Positions 35,772 to 44,493 of a stretch of DNA of 64,000 nucleotides are shown here, piece after piece. A program made the position numbers and the translations under genes. The stretch is from Bacteroidaceae bacterium (GTDB lineage Bacteria; Bacteroidota; Bacteroidia; Bacteroidales; Bacteroidaceae), in the NCBI GenBank assembly GCA_017464345.1, contig JAFUAH010000006.1, positions 1 through 64,000 of the forward strand, written 5' to 3'. Positions within the stretch are counted from its first letter, which is position 1; every line of letters starts with the position of its first letter. Below the pieces are notes generated by a model. That model had not been told where the DNA came from. It was given only the letters and a program-made list of their open reading frames with translations, and made no database searches.

Positions 35772-36962
35772 ATGAAGACAAAACTTTACTTCTTGTTTGT
35801 AGCGCTCTTTGCCATGGCACTTGGCACGGAGGCGAAGATTACGCTACTGGAACCCGTCATCACGGATTCCTACATGGCGTTTGTGGGGGAAAATACGGCG
35901 AACAACTACCGCTTCACGCTCGACACCTACGAGTGGGCCGACCGTGGACCGCAGTTCCAGTTGACCGTCGAGCCACTGGACGCAGCGAAACCGGCACAGT
36001 TCACCACCGCCGACCTCAGCGACGGGAACTACTGGGAACCGATGTTCCGCCAGTACACGAAGCAGATGGCCGGGGAGGAAATGACGGCACAGGATAACGT
36101 GAAGCGGCTCTACGTGAAGAACGTAGCCCTGCTGCCCAGCCAGTTTGCCGACTACGAGGATCTGCACATTATCAGCATCGAGGCCAGCGGCAACTACACG
36201 ATTCCCGACCTCTGCTTCAGCGGATGCACACACTTGGAGACGCTTGACTGCAACGTGCAGGGCACGTTGACGCTGGGCAAGGGCATCGTCAATCCTCAGC
36301 CCGGATTCACGGTGAAGGTCTATACCACACAGAACGCACAGGTGTGGAACGAGTACAAGACGAACACGGGGGCAAACTTCTCGGTGGACGACAGCGAAGC
36401 CATTGATGCCAATACACCGCGCATCCTCTCCGTGACCTTAGACCTCAGCGTCAACGGGAACAAGAGCCTATTTGCCCTGCCCGACGAGGGCGGAAAGAAG
36501 GAGGAAACCGACCCCATTGTCAGTTACGTGCTCAACGCCTTCACGGCGGAGACATCGGGCGAGGTGACGGAACTCTTCATGGACTACTGCGTCTATCCCG
36601 CAGGCCAGACCGGACAATATGAGTGGAAGCAAATCCATGCCACGGACAAGGGCAGCGGCGTGTGGAAATACGAGGGGCCGGCGGTCAACGTGCTCAAGGG
36701 GCTGGAGAACTACAAGGAATACCGTCTGGAGTTCTCGCTGAACACCAATCCTGGTGACTATTCCGACCGCGCTCATTATCCGACCAGCGGAGAGACCGTA
36801 CGCATAGCGTTCACCACGGGCGACCTCTCTACGGGCATCGCCACGGTGAGCGTTACGGACCCGTCGTCTGCCGTGTTCGACCTGCAAGGCCGTCGTCTTC
36901 GGGAGAAGCCTGCGGGCAGGGGCATACTCATCCGCAACGGACGCAAGACCGTCGCGAAGTGA
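35772..36962 (+). CDS. Secreted protein with Prevotella-type C-terminal sorting tail, function unknown
   Basis: A 396-residue protein with an N-terminal signal peptide (MKTKLYFLFVALFAMALGTEA). The middle is beta-rich, with a BspA-like stretch ('LHIISIEASGNYTIPDLCFSGCTHLETLDC'). The C-terminal tail 'VFDLQGRRLREKPAGRGILI' ending 'RNGRKTVAK' resembles the short secretion/sorting tail of Prevotella exported proteins, thought to be for type IX-like secretion. No enzyme motif was recognised. It is part of the insertion inside the suf operon and has a spaced A/G-rich ribosome-binding stretch (aaaaaagaagaac) before its ATG. Confidence 0.65.
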   Translation: MKTKLYFLFVALFAMALGTEAKITLLEPVITDSYMAFVGENTANNYRFTLDTYEWADRGPQFQLTVEPLDAAKPAQFTTADLSDGNYWEPMFRQYTKQMAGEEMTAQDNVKRLYVKNVALLPSQFADYEDLHIISIEASGNYTIPDLCFSGCTHLETLDCNVQGTLTLGKGIVNPQPGFTVKVYTTQNAQVWNEYKTNTGANFSVDDSEAIDANTPRILSVTLDLSVNGNKSLFALPDEGGKKEETDPIVSYVLNAFTAETSGEVTELFMDYCVYPAGQTGQYEWKQIHATDKGSGVWKYEGPAVNVLKGLENYKEYRLEFSLNTNPGDYSDRAHYPTSGETVRIAFTTGDLSTGIATVSVTDPSSAVFDLQGRRLREKPAGRGILIRNGRKTVAK

Positions 36963-37011
36963 ATCAAGAGACATAGTTACCCCCAATTATTAACCCTTAA
37001 CATACTGCTGA

Positions 37012-37042
37012 AGGCGCGACGGGCACGATGCCTGTCGCGCCT
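37012..37042 (+). terminator. GC-rich hairpin after the secreted-protein gene
   Basis: A 9-bp stem (37012-37020 with 37034-37042), extended by GGGCA/TGCCT with a wobble. No T-run follows, so it may be a factor-dependent terminator or a processing hairpin. Confidence 0.5.
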
Positions 37043-37192
37043 CTCACGTGTCCCTGGTCGCGCTGCCGCCGCAATGGACATGCCGCTGTCGTTACTACGG
37101 TAATGTCCGTACCATGACTGAACCGTACAATACTAAATCCAAACGGCGCCATACTTTTACTTCTTAATTTTTACTTTTTAATTTATTTATTG

Positions 37193-37200
37193 TATCTTTG
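37193..37200 (+). promoter_or_regulatory. -7 element of sufC
   Basis: TATCTTTG lies 21 nt before the sufC ATG at 37222. A clear -33 box is not seen in the T-rich stretch. The insertion has apparently left sufCDS with its own promoter. Confidence 0.6.
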
Positions 37201-37221
37201 CAGCGAAAAAACCGAGAAACT

Positions 37222-37962
<741 letters not shown>

Positions 37963-37967
37963 AATAA

Positions 37968-38043
37968 AACTACGAATTACACAAATTAAACGAATTGAAA
38001 TAAGGCATCTGAATAATTCGTGAAATTCGTGTAATTCGTAGTT
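37968..38043. repeat. AATTCGT-word inverted repeat between sufC and sufD
   Basis: Outer arms 37968-37982 and 38029-38043 are a perfect 15-bp inverted repeat; the pairing continues imperfectly to about 37996/38014. AATTCGT-type words recur three times in the right arm. Confidence 0.8.
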
Positions 38044-38060
38044 AAGAAAAAACGATAATT

Positions 38061-39404
38061 GTGAGTTCTGAAAAGCAATATATAGAGTTATATTCCGAGT
38101 GCAGGGAGATGATAAGTTCTCATTCGGTCCCTGTGCTGAATGCCCTGCGCGAACAGGCTTACGAGGACTTCCGTCGTCTGGGCTTCCCGTCGCAGAAGGT
38201 GGAGCGATACAAGTACACCGACGTGGCCGCCGCTTTTGCTCCGAACTACGGACTGAACCTGCGCCACATCGACATTCCCGTAAGTCCCTACGACGTCTTC
38301 CGCTGCGACGTGCCCAACCTCAGCACTTCGCTCTACTTCGTCGTCAACGACCGCTTCTACGACAAGGCCCTGCCTAAGACCTCGCTTCCCGAGGGCGTGG
38401 AGGTGATGTCACTGGCAGAGGCAGCCGCAAAAAATCCCCATTTCATCGGGGAATATTACGGTCGGCTAGCACGTAGCAGCAAGGACGGACTGAACGCCCT
38501 GAACACGATGCTCTGCCAGGACGGGCTCTACATCCATGTGCCCAAGAACACCATCGTGGAGCGCCCCATACAGATTATCAACATCCTGCGCGCCGATGTC
38601 GACCTGATGGTCAATCGCCGCGTGCTCATCGTCCTTGAGGAGGGGGCAGCGGCAAAGATTCTCTTCTGCGACCATGCCATCGACGACCATCAGTTCCTCG
38701 CCACGCAGGTCTCGGAGGTCTATGTCGGCGAGAATGCCCACCTCGAACTCTACGAACTGGAGGAGACGCACGTGCGGAGCCATCGCTTCGCGAACATGTA
38801 CGTCGACCAGCAGCGCTCCAGCGTGGGCACCATCGACAGCCTGACCCTGCACAACGGCCTGACGCGCAACCGCACCGACGTTACCCTCAGCGGTGAGTAC
38901 GCCGAGACGCGCATGTACGGCTGCGTCATCGCCGACAAGCAGCAGCACGTCGACAACAACACCCTCATCGACCACCGCGTGCCCAACTGCCAGAGCACGG
39001 AACTCTATAAATATGTACTGGACGGCGAGGCCGTCGGTGCCTTTGCCGGGCGCGTCCTCGTCCGCGAAGGCGCACAGAAGACCGTCTCGCAGGAGACCAA
39101 CGCCAACCTCTGCGCCACCGACACGGCCCGCATGTACACCCAACCGATGCTCGAAATCTATGCCGACGACGTGAAGTGCTCGCACGGCAGCACCGTCGGG
39201 CAACTCAACGACGAGGCCCTCTTCTACATGCGTCAGCGTGGCATCCCCGAGTCCGAGGCTCGCCTGCTCCTGAAGTTCGCCTTCGCCGGCGAGGTGCTCG
39301 ACAGCATCAAGATGGAGCCCCTGCGCGACCGCCTCCACTACCTCGTCGAAAAGCGCTTCCGTGGCGAGTTATCCAAATGCGAGGGCTGCCGTCTCTGCAA
39401 GTAA
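38061..39404 (+). CDS. sufD: Fe-S assembly protein SufD
   Basis: A 447-residue SufD. Family marks are the 'IVERPIQIINIL' region, 'GRVLVREGAQKTVSQETNANLCATDTARMYTQP' and 'IYADDVKCSHGSTVGQLNDEALFYMRQRGI', with the conserved Cys-Ser-His near the C-terminus. It ends with a CxxCRLC cluster ('CEGCRLCK'), an unusual Cys-rich tail. GTG at 38061 is the likely start; the next ATG would remove 16 residues. The gap to sufS contains a CCCAT-word array. Confidence 0.9.
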   Translation: MSSEKQYIELYSECREMISSHSVPVLNALREQAYEDFRRLGFPSQKVERYKYTDVAAAFAPNYGLNLRHIDIPVSPYDVFRCDVPNLSTSLYFVVNDRFYDKALPKTSLPEGVEVMSLAEAAAKNPHFIGEYYGRLARSSKDGLNALNTMLCQDGLYIHVPKNTIVERPIQIINILRADVDLMVNRRVLIVLEEGAAAKILFCDHAIDDHQFLATQVSEVYVGENAHLELYELEETHVRSHRFANMYVDQQRSSVGTIDSLTLHNGLTRNRTDVTLSGEYAETRMYGCVIADKQQHVDNNTLIDHRVPNCQSTELYKYVLDGEAVGAFAGRVLVREGAQKTVSQETNANLCATDTARMYTQPMLEIYADDVKCSHGSTVGQLNDEALFYMRQRGIPESEARLLLKFAFAGEVLDSIKMEPLRDRLHYLVEKRFRGELSKCEGCRLCK

Positions 39405-39456
39405 CCCATACCGCCCATATTGCCCATTATCCCCATATCGCCCATTACCCCATGCT
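39404..39456. repeat. CCCAT-word direct array between sufD and sufS
   Basis: About six short units with the core CCCAT, in one orientation, run from the sufD stop to the sufS start. The sufS ATG itself lies in the last unit. Confidence 0.65.
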
Positions 39457-40702
39457 CCCCATAGACCAGATTAGAAAGGATTTCCCTATTTTAGGGAGAA
39501 AAATCTACGACAAATACCCCCTTGTCTACCTCGACAACGCCGCCACGACGCAGAAGCCGCGCCAGGTGGTGGAGGCCATGGCGGACGAATACTACAACGT
39601 CAATGCCAACGTCCACAGAGGCGTGCACTTCCTTTCCCAGCAGGCCACCGACCTCCACGAAGCATCGCGTGAGACCGTGCGCCGCTTCCTCAATGCCCGT
39701 ACTGCCAGCGAAATCGTCTTCACCCGTGGCACCACGGAGAGCATCAACCTCGTAGCCTCCTGCTTCGGTCAGGCCTTCATGAAGGAGGGCGACGAGGTCA
39801 TCCTTACTGAAGTCGAGCATCACTCGAACATCGTCTCGTGGCAGTTGCTTCAGCAGCGGAAAGGTATCAAGATTCGCGTCATCCCCATCACGGACGACGG
39901 TTTGATACGCCTCGACTGTGTTGAGGCCCTCTTCAATGAAAGAACCAAGATTGTCAGCATCTCGCACGTGAGCAACGTGCTCGGTACGGTCAATCCCGTC
40001 CGGGAGGTCATCCGCATAGCCCACGCCCATGGCGTGCCTGTGCTGGTTGATGGTGCACAGAGCACACCTCACTTCCCAGTGGATGTGCAGGAGCTCGACT
40101 GCGACTTCTTTGCCTTCAGTGGACACAAAATTTACGGCCCCACGGGCATCGGCGTGCTCTATGGCAAGGAGCAGTGGCTCGACCGCCTGCCCCCCTACAT
40201 GGGCGGCGGCGAAATGATAAAAACCGTCTCCTTCGAGCGCACCACCTTCAATGACCTTCCCTATAAGTTCGAGGCGGGAACGCCCGACTACGTGGCCTCT
40301 ACGGGACTCGCTCGTGCACTCGACTACGTTAGTTCCATAGGCTTCGATGCCATCGAAGCCCATGAACAAGATCTCACTGCCTACGCCCTTTCCCGCCTGT
40401 CGGAAATCCTGGGCATGCATATTTATGGTCCCACGCAGACCATCGGACCCGACGGTCAGCCCGACGTGAGCCACCGCGATGCCGTGATAAGTTTTCAAGT
40501 CGGCAACATCCACCATCTGGACATGGGCACTCTGCTTGACCGCCTCGGCATCGCCGTCCGCACAGGTCACCATTGCGCCGAGCCCCTCATGCGCCGCCTC
40601 GGCATCGAGGGCACCTGCCGCGCCTCCTTCGCCCTCTACAATACGCGTGAGGAGGTGGATGCCCTGCTTGCCGCCATTCTCCGCATACAACAAATGTTCT
40701 AA
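39452..40702 (+). CDS. sufS: Cysteine desulfurase SufS
   Basis: A 416-residue SufS. It removes sulfur from cysteine using PLP and passes it to the SufBCD scaffold. PLP lysine K226 lies in '[11 protein letters not shown]' and the catalytic cysteine C375 in '[11 protein letters not shown]'. The family opening '[27 protein letters not shown]' is clear. A longer frame from 39176 runs through sufD and is not used. SufE is not in view. The next gene (rnhB) follows after 38 nt. Confidence 0.95.
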   Translation: MLPIDQIRKDFPILGRKIYDKYPLVYLDNAATTQKPRQVVEAMADEYYNVNANVHRGVHFLSQQATDLHEASRETVRRFLNARTASEIVFTRGTTESINLVASCFGQAFMKEGDEVILTEVEHHSNIVSWQLLQQRKGIKIRVIPITDDGLIRLDCVEALFNERTKIVSISHVSNVLGTVNPVREVIRIAHAHGVPVLVDGAQSTPHFPVDVQELDCDFFAFSGHKIYGPTGIGVLYGKEQWLDRLPPYMGGGEMIKTVSFERTTFNDLPYKFEAGTPDYVASTGLARALDYVSSIGFDAIEAHEQDLTAYALSRLSEILGMHIYGPTQTIGPDGQPDVSHRDAVISFQVGNIHHLDMGTLLDRLGIAVRTGHHCAEPLMRRLGIEGTCRASFALYNTREEVDALLAAILRIQQMF

Positions 40703-40740
40703 CCGTCCTGTGTGTTGCGATTTATCACAAAAATAAGAAT

Positions 40741-41385
40741 ATGCTCAAGCCCTACCTAAATAAAGACCTGATAGAAGCCGGCTGCGATGAGGCCGGGCGC
40801 GGTTGCCTGGCAGGCCCCGTCTTTGCGGCTGCCGTCATCCTGCCCTTTGGCGAAAGCTCATACGCTGTTACGGGAGAGGGTGGTGGAGAGGGGCTCTCAG
40901 CCCTGAACGATTCCAAGCAGCTCACCGAACGTCAGCGCTACCAGTTGCGCGAAGTCATAGAGCGCGAGGCTGTGGCCTGGGCCGTGGGCATTGTGACGAA
41001 CGAGGAGATAGACCGCATCAACATCCTGCGGGCCAGCATCCTGGCCATGCACTGCGCCGTGGCGCAACTGAAAGTGCGCCCGGAACACCTGCTTATCGAC
41101 GGCAACCGCTTCATGCCCTACGAGGACATACCCTACACGACCGTCGTCAAGGGCGATGCCACCTACATGAGCATTGCCGCTGCCAGCATCCTGGCCAAGA
41201 CCTATCGAGACGACTTCATGCTTCGCATCCACCGGGACTATCCCCAGTACCATTGGGACCGCAACAAGGGCTATCCGGCCCCTGTGCACCGCGAGGCCAT
41301 CCGCTTGTACGGCACTACGCCGCATCACCGCATGACGTTCAATCTCCTTGGGACAAAGCAGTTGGAACTGGACTTTGGAGAATGA
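40741..41385 (+). CDS. rnhB: Ribonuclease HII
   Basis: A 214-residue RNase HII that removes ribonucleotides from DNA. The active-site opening '[14 protein letters not shown]' provides D16/E17; 'LIDGNRF' and '[16 protein letters not shown]' carry the other acidic residues. Length is normal (about 200). The stop codon sits in the first unit of an AATGAGAAAATGAAAG direct array. Confidence 0.95.
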   Translation: MLKPYLNKDLIEAGCDEAGRGCLAGPVFAAAVILPFGESSYAVTGEGGGEGLSALNDSKQLTERQRYQLREVIEREAVAWAVGIVTNEEIDRINILRASILAMHCAVAQLKVRPEHLLIDGNRFMPYEDIPYTTVVKGDATYMSIAAASILAKTYRDDFMLRIHRDYPQYHWDRNKGYPAPVHREAIRLYGTTPHHRMTFNLLGTKQLELDFGE

Positions 41386-41430
41386 GAAAATGAAAGAATG
41401 AGAAAATGAAAGAATGAGAGAATGAGAAGG
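41381..41430. repeat. AATGAGAAAATGAAAG direct repeat after rnhB
   Basis: Two perfect 16-nt units (41381-41396 and 41397-41412) and a shorter variant (41413-41429). The first includes the rnhB stop codon. Only one orientation is present. Confidence 0.8.
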
Positions 41431-41462
41431 GAGAGAAAGAGGGCATGAGAAAAGGGGATAAA

Positions 41463-41527
41463 AAAAAGAAGGTTGTCTCACGACAACCAATCTTTCATTA
41501 ACCTTAAATCTAATACCATGAAAAACA
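41463..41527 (-). ncRNA. Candidate small RNA or tiny peptide transcript
   Basis: On the minus strand a consensus promoter (41534-41563) is followed, about 40 nt beyond the expected start, by a terminator: stem 41471-41477/41482-41488 and then a long T-run. The transcript would be about 65 nt. It contains a 13-codon frame, ATG at 41519 to TGA at 41478-41480 (MVLDLRLMKDWLS), whose stop lies in the terminator loop. Antisense to no known gene. It could be a small RNA, a leader-type peptide gene or a remnant. Confidence 0.5.
41471..41488 (-). terminator. Terminator of the candidate small RNA
   Basis: A 7-bp stem GGTTGTC/GACAACC with a 4-nt loop. A T-rich run follows on the minus strand (plus-strand A-run from 41460). 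It may also act on rnhB messages from the other strand. Confidence 0.7.
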
Positions 41528-41533
41528 CTGATA

Positions 41534-41563
41534 CAAAGGTACGGGTTTTCTGCAAAATGGCAA
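41534..41563 (-). promoter_or_regulatory. Minus-strand promoter of the candidate small RNA
   Basis: On the minus strand, TTG (41563-41561), 19 nt, then TACCTTTG (41541-41534). Confidence 0.7.
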
Positions 41564-41640
41564 GAGAAAGTTAAAATTTTATGCAAAAAAGTGTCTCTTT
41601 CTTGATATATGTCAATTCGGTGCCCGAAAAAGGATAGAAA

Positions 41641-42318
41641 ATGAAACAGAAAAAGGATAATGAGATGAAGAAAGATGCTCTGATAGTGGTTTCGGGAGGC
41701 ATGGACTCCACGACCATGCTTTACGACTATGCCGAGGAGATAGCCTTGGCCGTAACCTTCGACTATGGGGCCAACCACGGCCCCCGTGAGATTCCCCTGG
41801 CCCGCCTGCACTGCGAGCGGCTGGGAATAGAGCACATAGTGATACGCATGGACTTCATGCACGACTATTTCCAGTCCTCGCTTCTGAGCGGGGCGGAGCA
41901 GATTCCTGAGGGCGGCTATGATGACGAGAACATGCGCTCCACCGTGGTACCCTTCCGTAACGGTATCATGCTGTCCATAGCCTGTGGTTTGGCTGAGAGT
42001 CGTGGTCTGAAACGACTGATGATTGCCAACCATGCGGGCGACCATGCCATCTATCCCGACTGTCGCCCGGCCTTCGTGGAGGCCATGAGCCGGGCCACCG
42101 AGGAGGGTACCTACGACCGCATACGCATCTTCGCCCCCTACACCCACCTCACGAAGGGCGAGATTGCCGCCCGGGGAAAGCGTATCGGGCTGGATTACGC
42201 CGAAACGTGGAGTTGCTACAAAGGTGGGGAAAAGCATTGTGGCAAGTGTGGCACCTGCGTGGAGCGTCGTGAGGCACTGGCCGTGGCTGGCATCCCTGAC
42301 CCTACGGAGTATGAATGA
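41641..42318 (+). CDS. queC: 7-cyano-7-deazaguanine synthase QueC
   Basis: A 225-residue QueC. It makes preQ0, the queuosine and deazaguanine precursor. The PP-loop 'SGGMDSTT' starts at S18 and the zinc site is 'CGKCGTC' near the C-terminus ('SCYKGGEKHCGKCGTC'). An internal ATG at 41665 is a second possible start. Its 3' end overlaps the convergent fur gene by 17 nt (stop at 42318 versus 42302). QueD, QueE and QueF are not in view. Confidence 0.9.
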   Translation: MKQKKDNEMKKDALIVVSGGMDSTTMLYDYAEEIALAVTFDYGANHGPREIPLARLHCERLGIEHIVIRMDFMHDYFQSSLLSGAEQIPEGGYDDENMRSTVVPFRNGIMLSIACGLAESRGLKRLMIANHAGDHAIYPDCRPAFVEAMSRATEEGTYDRIRIFAPYTHLTKGEIAARGKRIGLDYAETWSCYKGGEKHCGKCGTCVERREALAVAGIPDPTEYE

Positions 42319-42727
42319 CGCAATTGGGGCACAACCCCTTCACCATATAATTGATAGATGACATCTGGAATCCCTCGGGCATATCGACCTGAGGGATTTT
42401 GGTTTCCCTGAAGCAGAAAGTACGGTGGCAAAGCTCACAATAGAAGTGGATGTGCTGGTCGTCAAGCAGATGGTGGTCGTCGCTCTCACAAACTTCGTAG
42501 CGCAGGGCACCGCTGCCGTCCTCTATGGCGTGGATAAGGTGGTGCTGGAGCAGTAGGGTGAGGGTGCGGAAGATGGTGCTGCGGTCAGCCGTAGGCATAC
42601 GTTCCTCCAGTTCACGCAGCGACAGGGGACGCCGGGCTTGTTCCAGTTCCTGACAAACGAGCAACCGCATGGCGGTCAGCTTCACCCCCCGGTGTTCCAG
42701 ACGCTCCTCTATCTCATTGCCTGACAT
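42302..42727 (-). CDS. fur: Fur-family transcriptional regulator
   Basis: A 141-residue Fur/Zur/PerR-family repressor. The winged helix is in 'VKLTAMRLLVCQELEQARRPLSLRELEERM...STIFRTLTLLLQHHLI'. A metal-site histidine cluster is 'DDHHLLDDQHIHFYCELC', and a structural zinc site has two CxxC motifs (CELC, CPNC). Which metal it senses (Fe, Zn or peroxide) cannot be decided. It lies 42 nt after the kinase gene on the same strand, so it is probably co-transcribed with it, and its 3' end overlaps queC. Confidence 0.85.
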   Translation of the reverse strand: MSGNEIEERLEHRGVKLTAMRLLVCQELEQARRPLSLRELEERMPTADRSTIFRTLTLLLQHHLIHAIEDGSGALRYEVCESDDHHLLDDQHIHFYCELCHRTFCFRETKIPQVDMPEGFQMSSINYMVKGLCPNCVIHTP

Positions 42728-42769
42728 TTTCCTGAATCTCCTTCCTTGAAATCCGTATGTGCTCCGCCC

Positions 42770-44428
42770 TTAATACTTAAAAGAACTGCCACCGGCAAAC
42801 TCGCGCAGCAGGGAAGTGGGCGGTACCTGACGGGCGGGAACGGGTGTGAAGTAGCGCAGGAACTTTCTGAGGCGGGAGGCCTCGCTGTACTCTGGTTCGC
42901 GTTCGTCCACCTGCTCCAGTATGGGCATCACCTGCTCACGGATGACATTGAGTTCGTAGAGCAGGGCCGAGTTGAAGGTGGCATCGGCTGTCTCCTGGAA
43001 GGGGAAGATCCACTTTTCCTCGCCTCGGGTGACGGAGGGGTAGCGTCGCAGGGTGTCCAGTGCCGTGTAACCACGGTAGCGGAAGTCGCGCAGCAGGCGT
43101 CGCAGGACGCGGATGTCCTCGGTGGGGACGTAGTTGTGATCGTCCAGGGCAATGGTGGTCAGTGTGGAGACGTAGATGCGGTACTTCTTGTTGTCGGGAA
43201 TTTGCTCGGAGAGGATGGGGTTGAGGGCATGGTTGCCTTCGAGGATGATGACGTCGTCGGGACCGATGTGCAGGCGCTTCCCCTCGAACTTGCGTTCGCC
43301 ACTGGGGAAGTCATAGCGTGGTAGTTCTACCTCCTGCCCGTCGAGCAGTTGGTTCATCTGCTGGCGGAAGAATGCCGTGTCCATGGCCTCGATGCACTCG
43401 AAGTCGTAGTCGCCATTCTCGTCCAGGGGGGTGTCCACACGGTTCACGAAGTAATTATCGGTGGAGAGAGTGTAGGGGTGCAGGCCACAGGCCATCATCT
43501 GTATGGCCAGTCGCTTGCTGGTGGTGGTCTTACCGCTGCTGCTGGGGCCGGCAATGAGCACAAGCTTAGCCCCGCGCTCCACTATCTCGTCAGTCATCAT
43601 GTGCAGCTTGCGCTCTTGGAGTGCCTCGGCCACATTGATGATTTCAGAGGCGCGTCCGGCACGGATGGCGGCGTTCACCTCCCCGGCATTGCGCACGCCC
43701 ATGATGTGCTGCCAGCGGTGGTATTCGCGAAAGACGGCCAGTTTCTTCTCCTGTGGTTCCAGAGGTTCCAGTTGGGACGGGATCTTGCGTGACGGTACGC
43801 GCAGCAGCATCCCCTCGTCCAGTGGGATGAGATCGAAGAGGTGAATCTGTCCAGTGCTGGTGAGCAGGCAACTATAGAAGAAGTCGATGGACTGCCCCAG
43901 CTGGTAGTAGTAGGAGTAGAGGTTGCCCTGGCTCTCCAACAGCTGAGCCTTGCTCTCCATACCGCGCTGGCGGAAAATCTGAATAGCTTCCTCGATGGGG
44001 CACTGGATGCGGTGGATGGGCATGTCTGCCTCCACTATCTCCTGCATGCGCTGACGGATGATGCTCACATCCTGTGGCTCTATCTTGCGCCCGATGTAGA
44101 GCTCGCAGTAATAGCCCCGGCAGACGGGTGCGCCGATGATGAGACGCCCGTCCGGGAATGTGTCCTCCACGGCTTTGGCCAGAACGAAAAACAGGGTGTG
44201 GGTGTAGGTGCGCATGCCACTGACCGAGGTCAGGTCCAGCAATTCCACGTCCTTGCTGTTGTAGAAACGATAGTTCATGCCCTGCACCTTATTGTTGATG
44301 CTGGCACAGACGGGGCCGTGGTTCATCTGTATTTGCAGGCGTTCGTGCACGTCCTTGACGGAGCATCCGAGTGGCATGGCGATGGTCTTCCCGTTATTCT
44401 TGCATCTGATTCTGATTTCGTTAGCCAT
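42770..44428 (-). CDS. TGS/ThrRS-like-domain and uridine-kinase fusion protein (nucleoside kinase)
   Basis: A 552-residue protein. The N-terminal part is a TGS-like domain followed by a threonyl-tRNA-synthetase second-additional-domain-like region ('AKAVEDTFPDGRLIIGAPVCRGYYCELYI'). The C-terminal half is a uridine-kinase-like P-loop domain with GPSSSGKTTTSKR, 'DNYFVNR' and 'IILEGNHALNP'. This fusion is common in Bacteroidetes and Firmicutes genomes and is usually annotated nucleoside kinase. The substrate is not known. It lies between a secreted metalloprotein gene and fur on the minus strand. Confidence 0.85.
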   Translation of the reverse strand: MANEIRIRCKNNGKTIAMPLGCSVKDVHERLQIQMNHGPVCASINNKVQGMNYRFYNSKDVELLDLTSVSGMRTYTHTLFFVLAKAVEDTFPDGRLIIGAPVCRGYYCELYIGRKIEPQDVSIIRQRMQEIVEADMPIHRIQCPIEEAIQIFRQRGMESKAQLLESQGNLYSYYYQLGQSIDFFYSCLLTSTGQIHLFDLIPLDEGMLLRVPSRKIPSQLEPLEPQEKKLAVFREYHRWQHIMGVRNAGEVNAAIRAGRASEIINVAEALQERKLHMMTDEIVERGAKLVLIAGPSSSGKTTTSKRLAIQMMACGLHPYTLSTDNYFVNRVDTPLDENGDYDFECIEAMDTAFFRQQMNQLLDGQEVELPRYDFPSGERKFEGKRLHIGPDDVIILEGNHALNPILSEQIPDNKKYRIYVSTLTTIALDDHNYVPTEDIRVLRRLLRDFRYRGYTALDTLRRYPSVTRGEEKWIFPFQETADATFNSALLYELNVIREQVMPILEQVDEREPEYSEASRLRKFLRYFTPVPARQVPPTSLLREFAGGSSFKY

Positions 44429-44493
44429 AGGTTGTGAAAGAGGGTGTGAATTGTTAAGTTGTAAGGTCTGCCCGACACACGGGGCGGGTGGGG

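Noticed and set aside
39176-39451. Extension of the sufS frame upstream
   Set aside because: It overlaps sufD in another frame; the ATG at 39452 fits SufS family starts and puts the PLP lysine at position 226.
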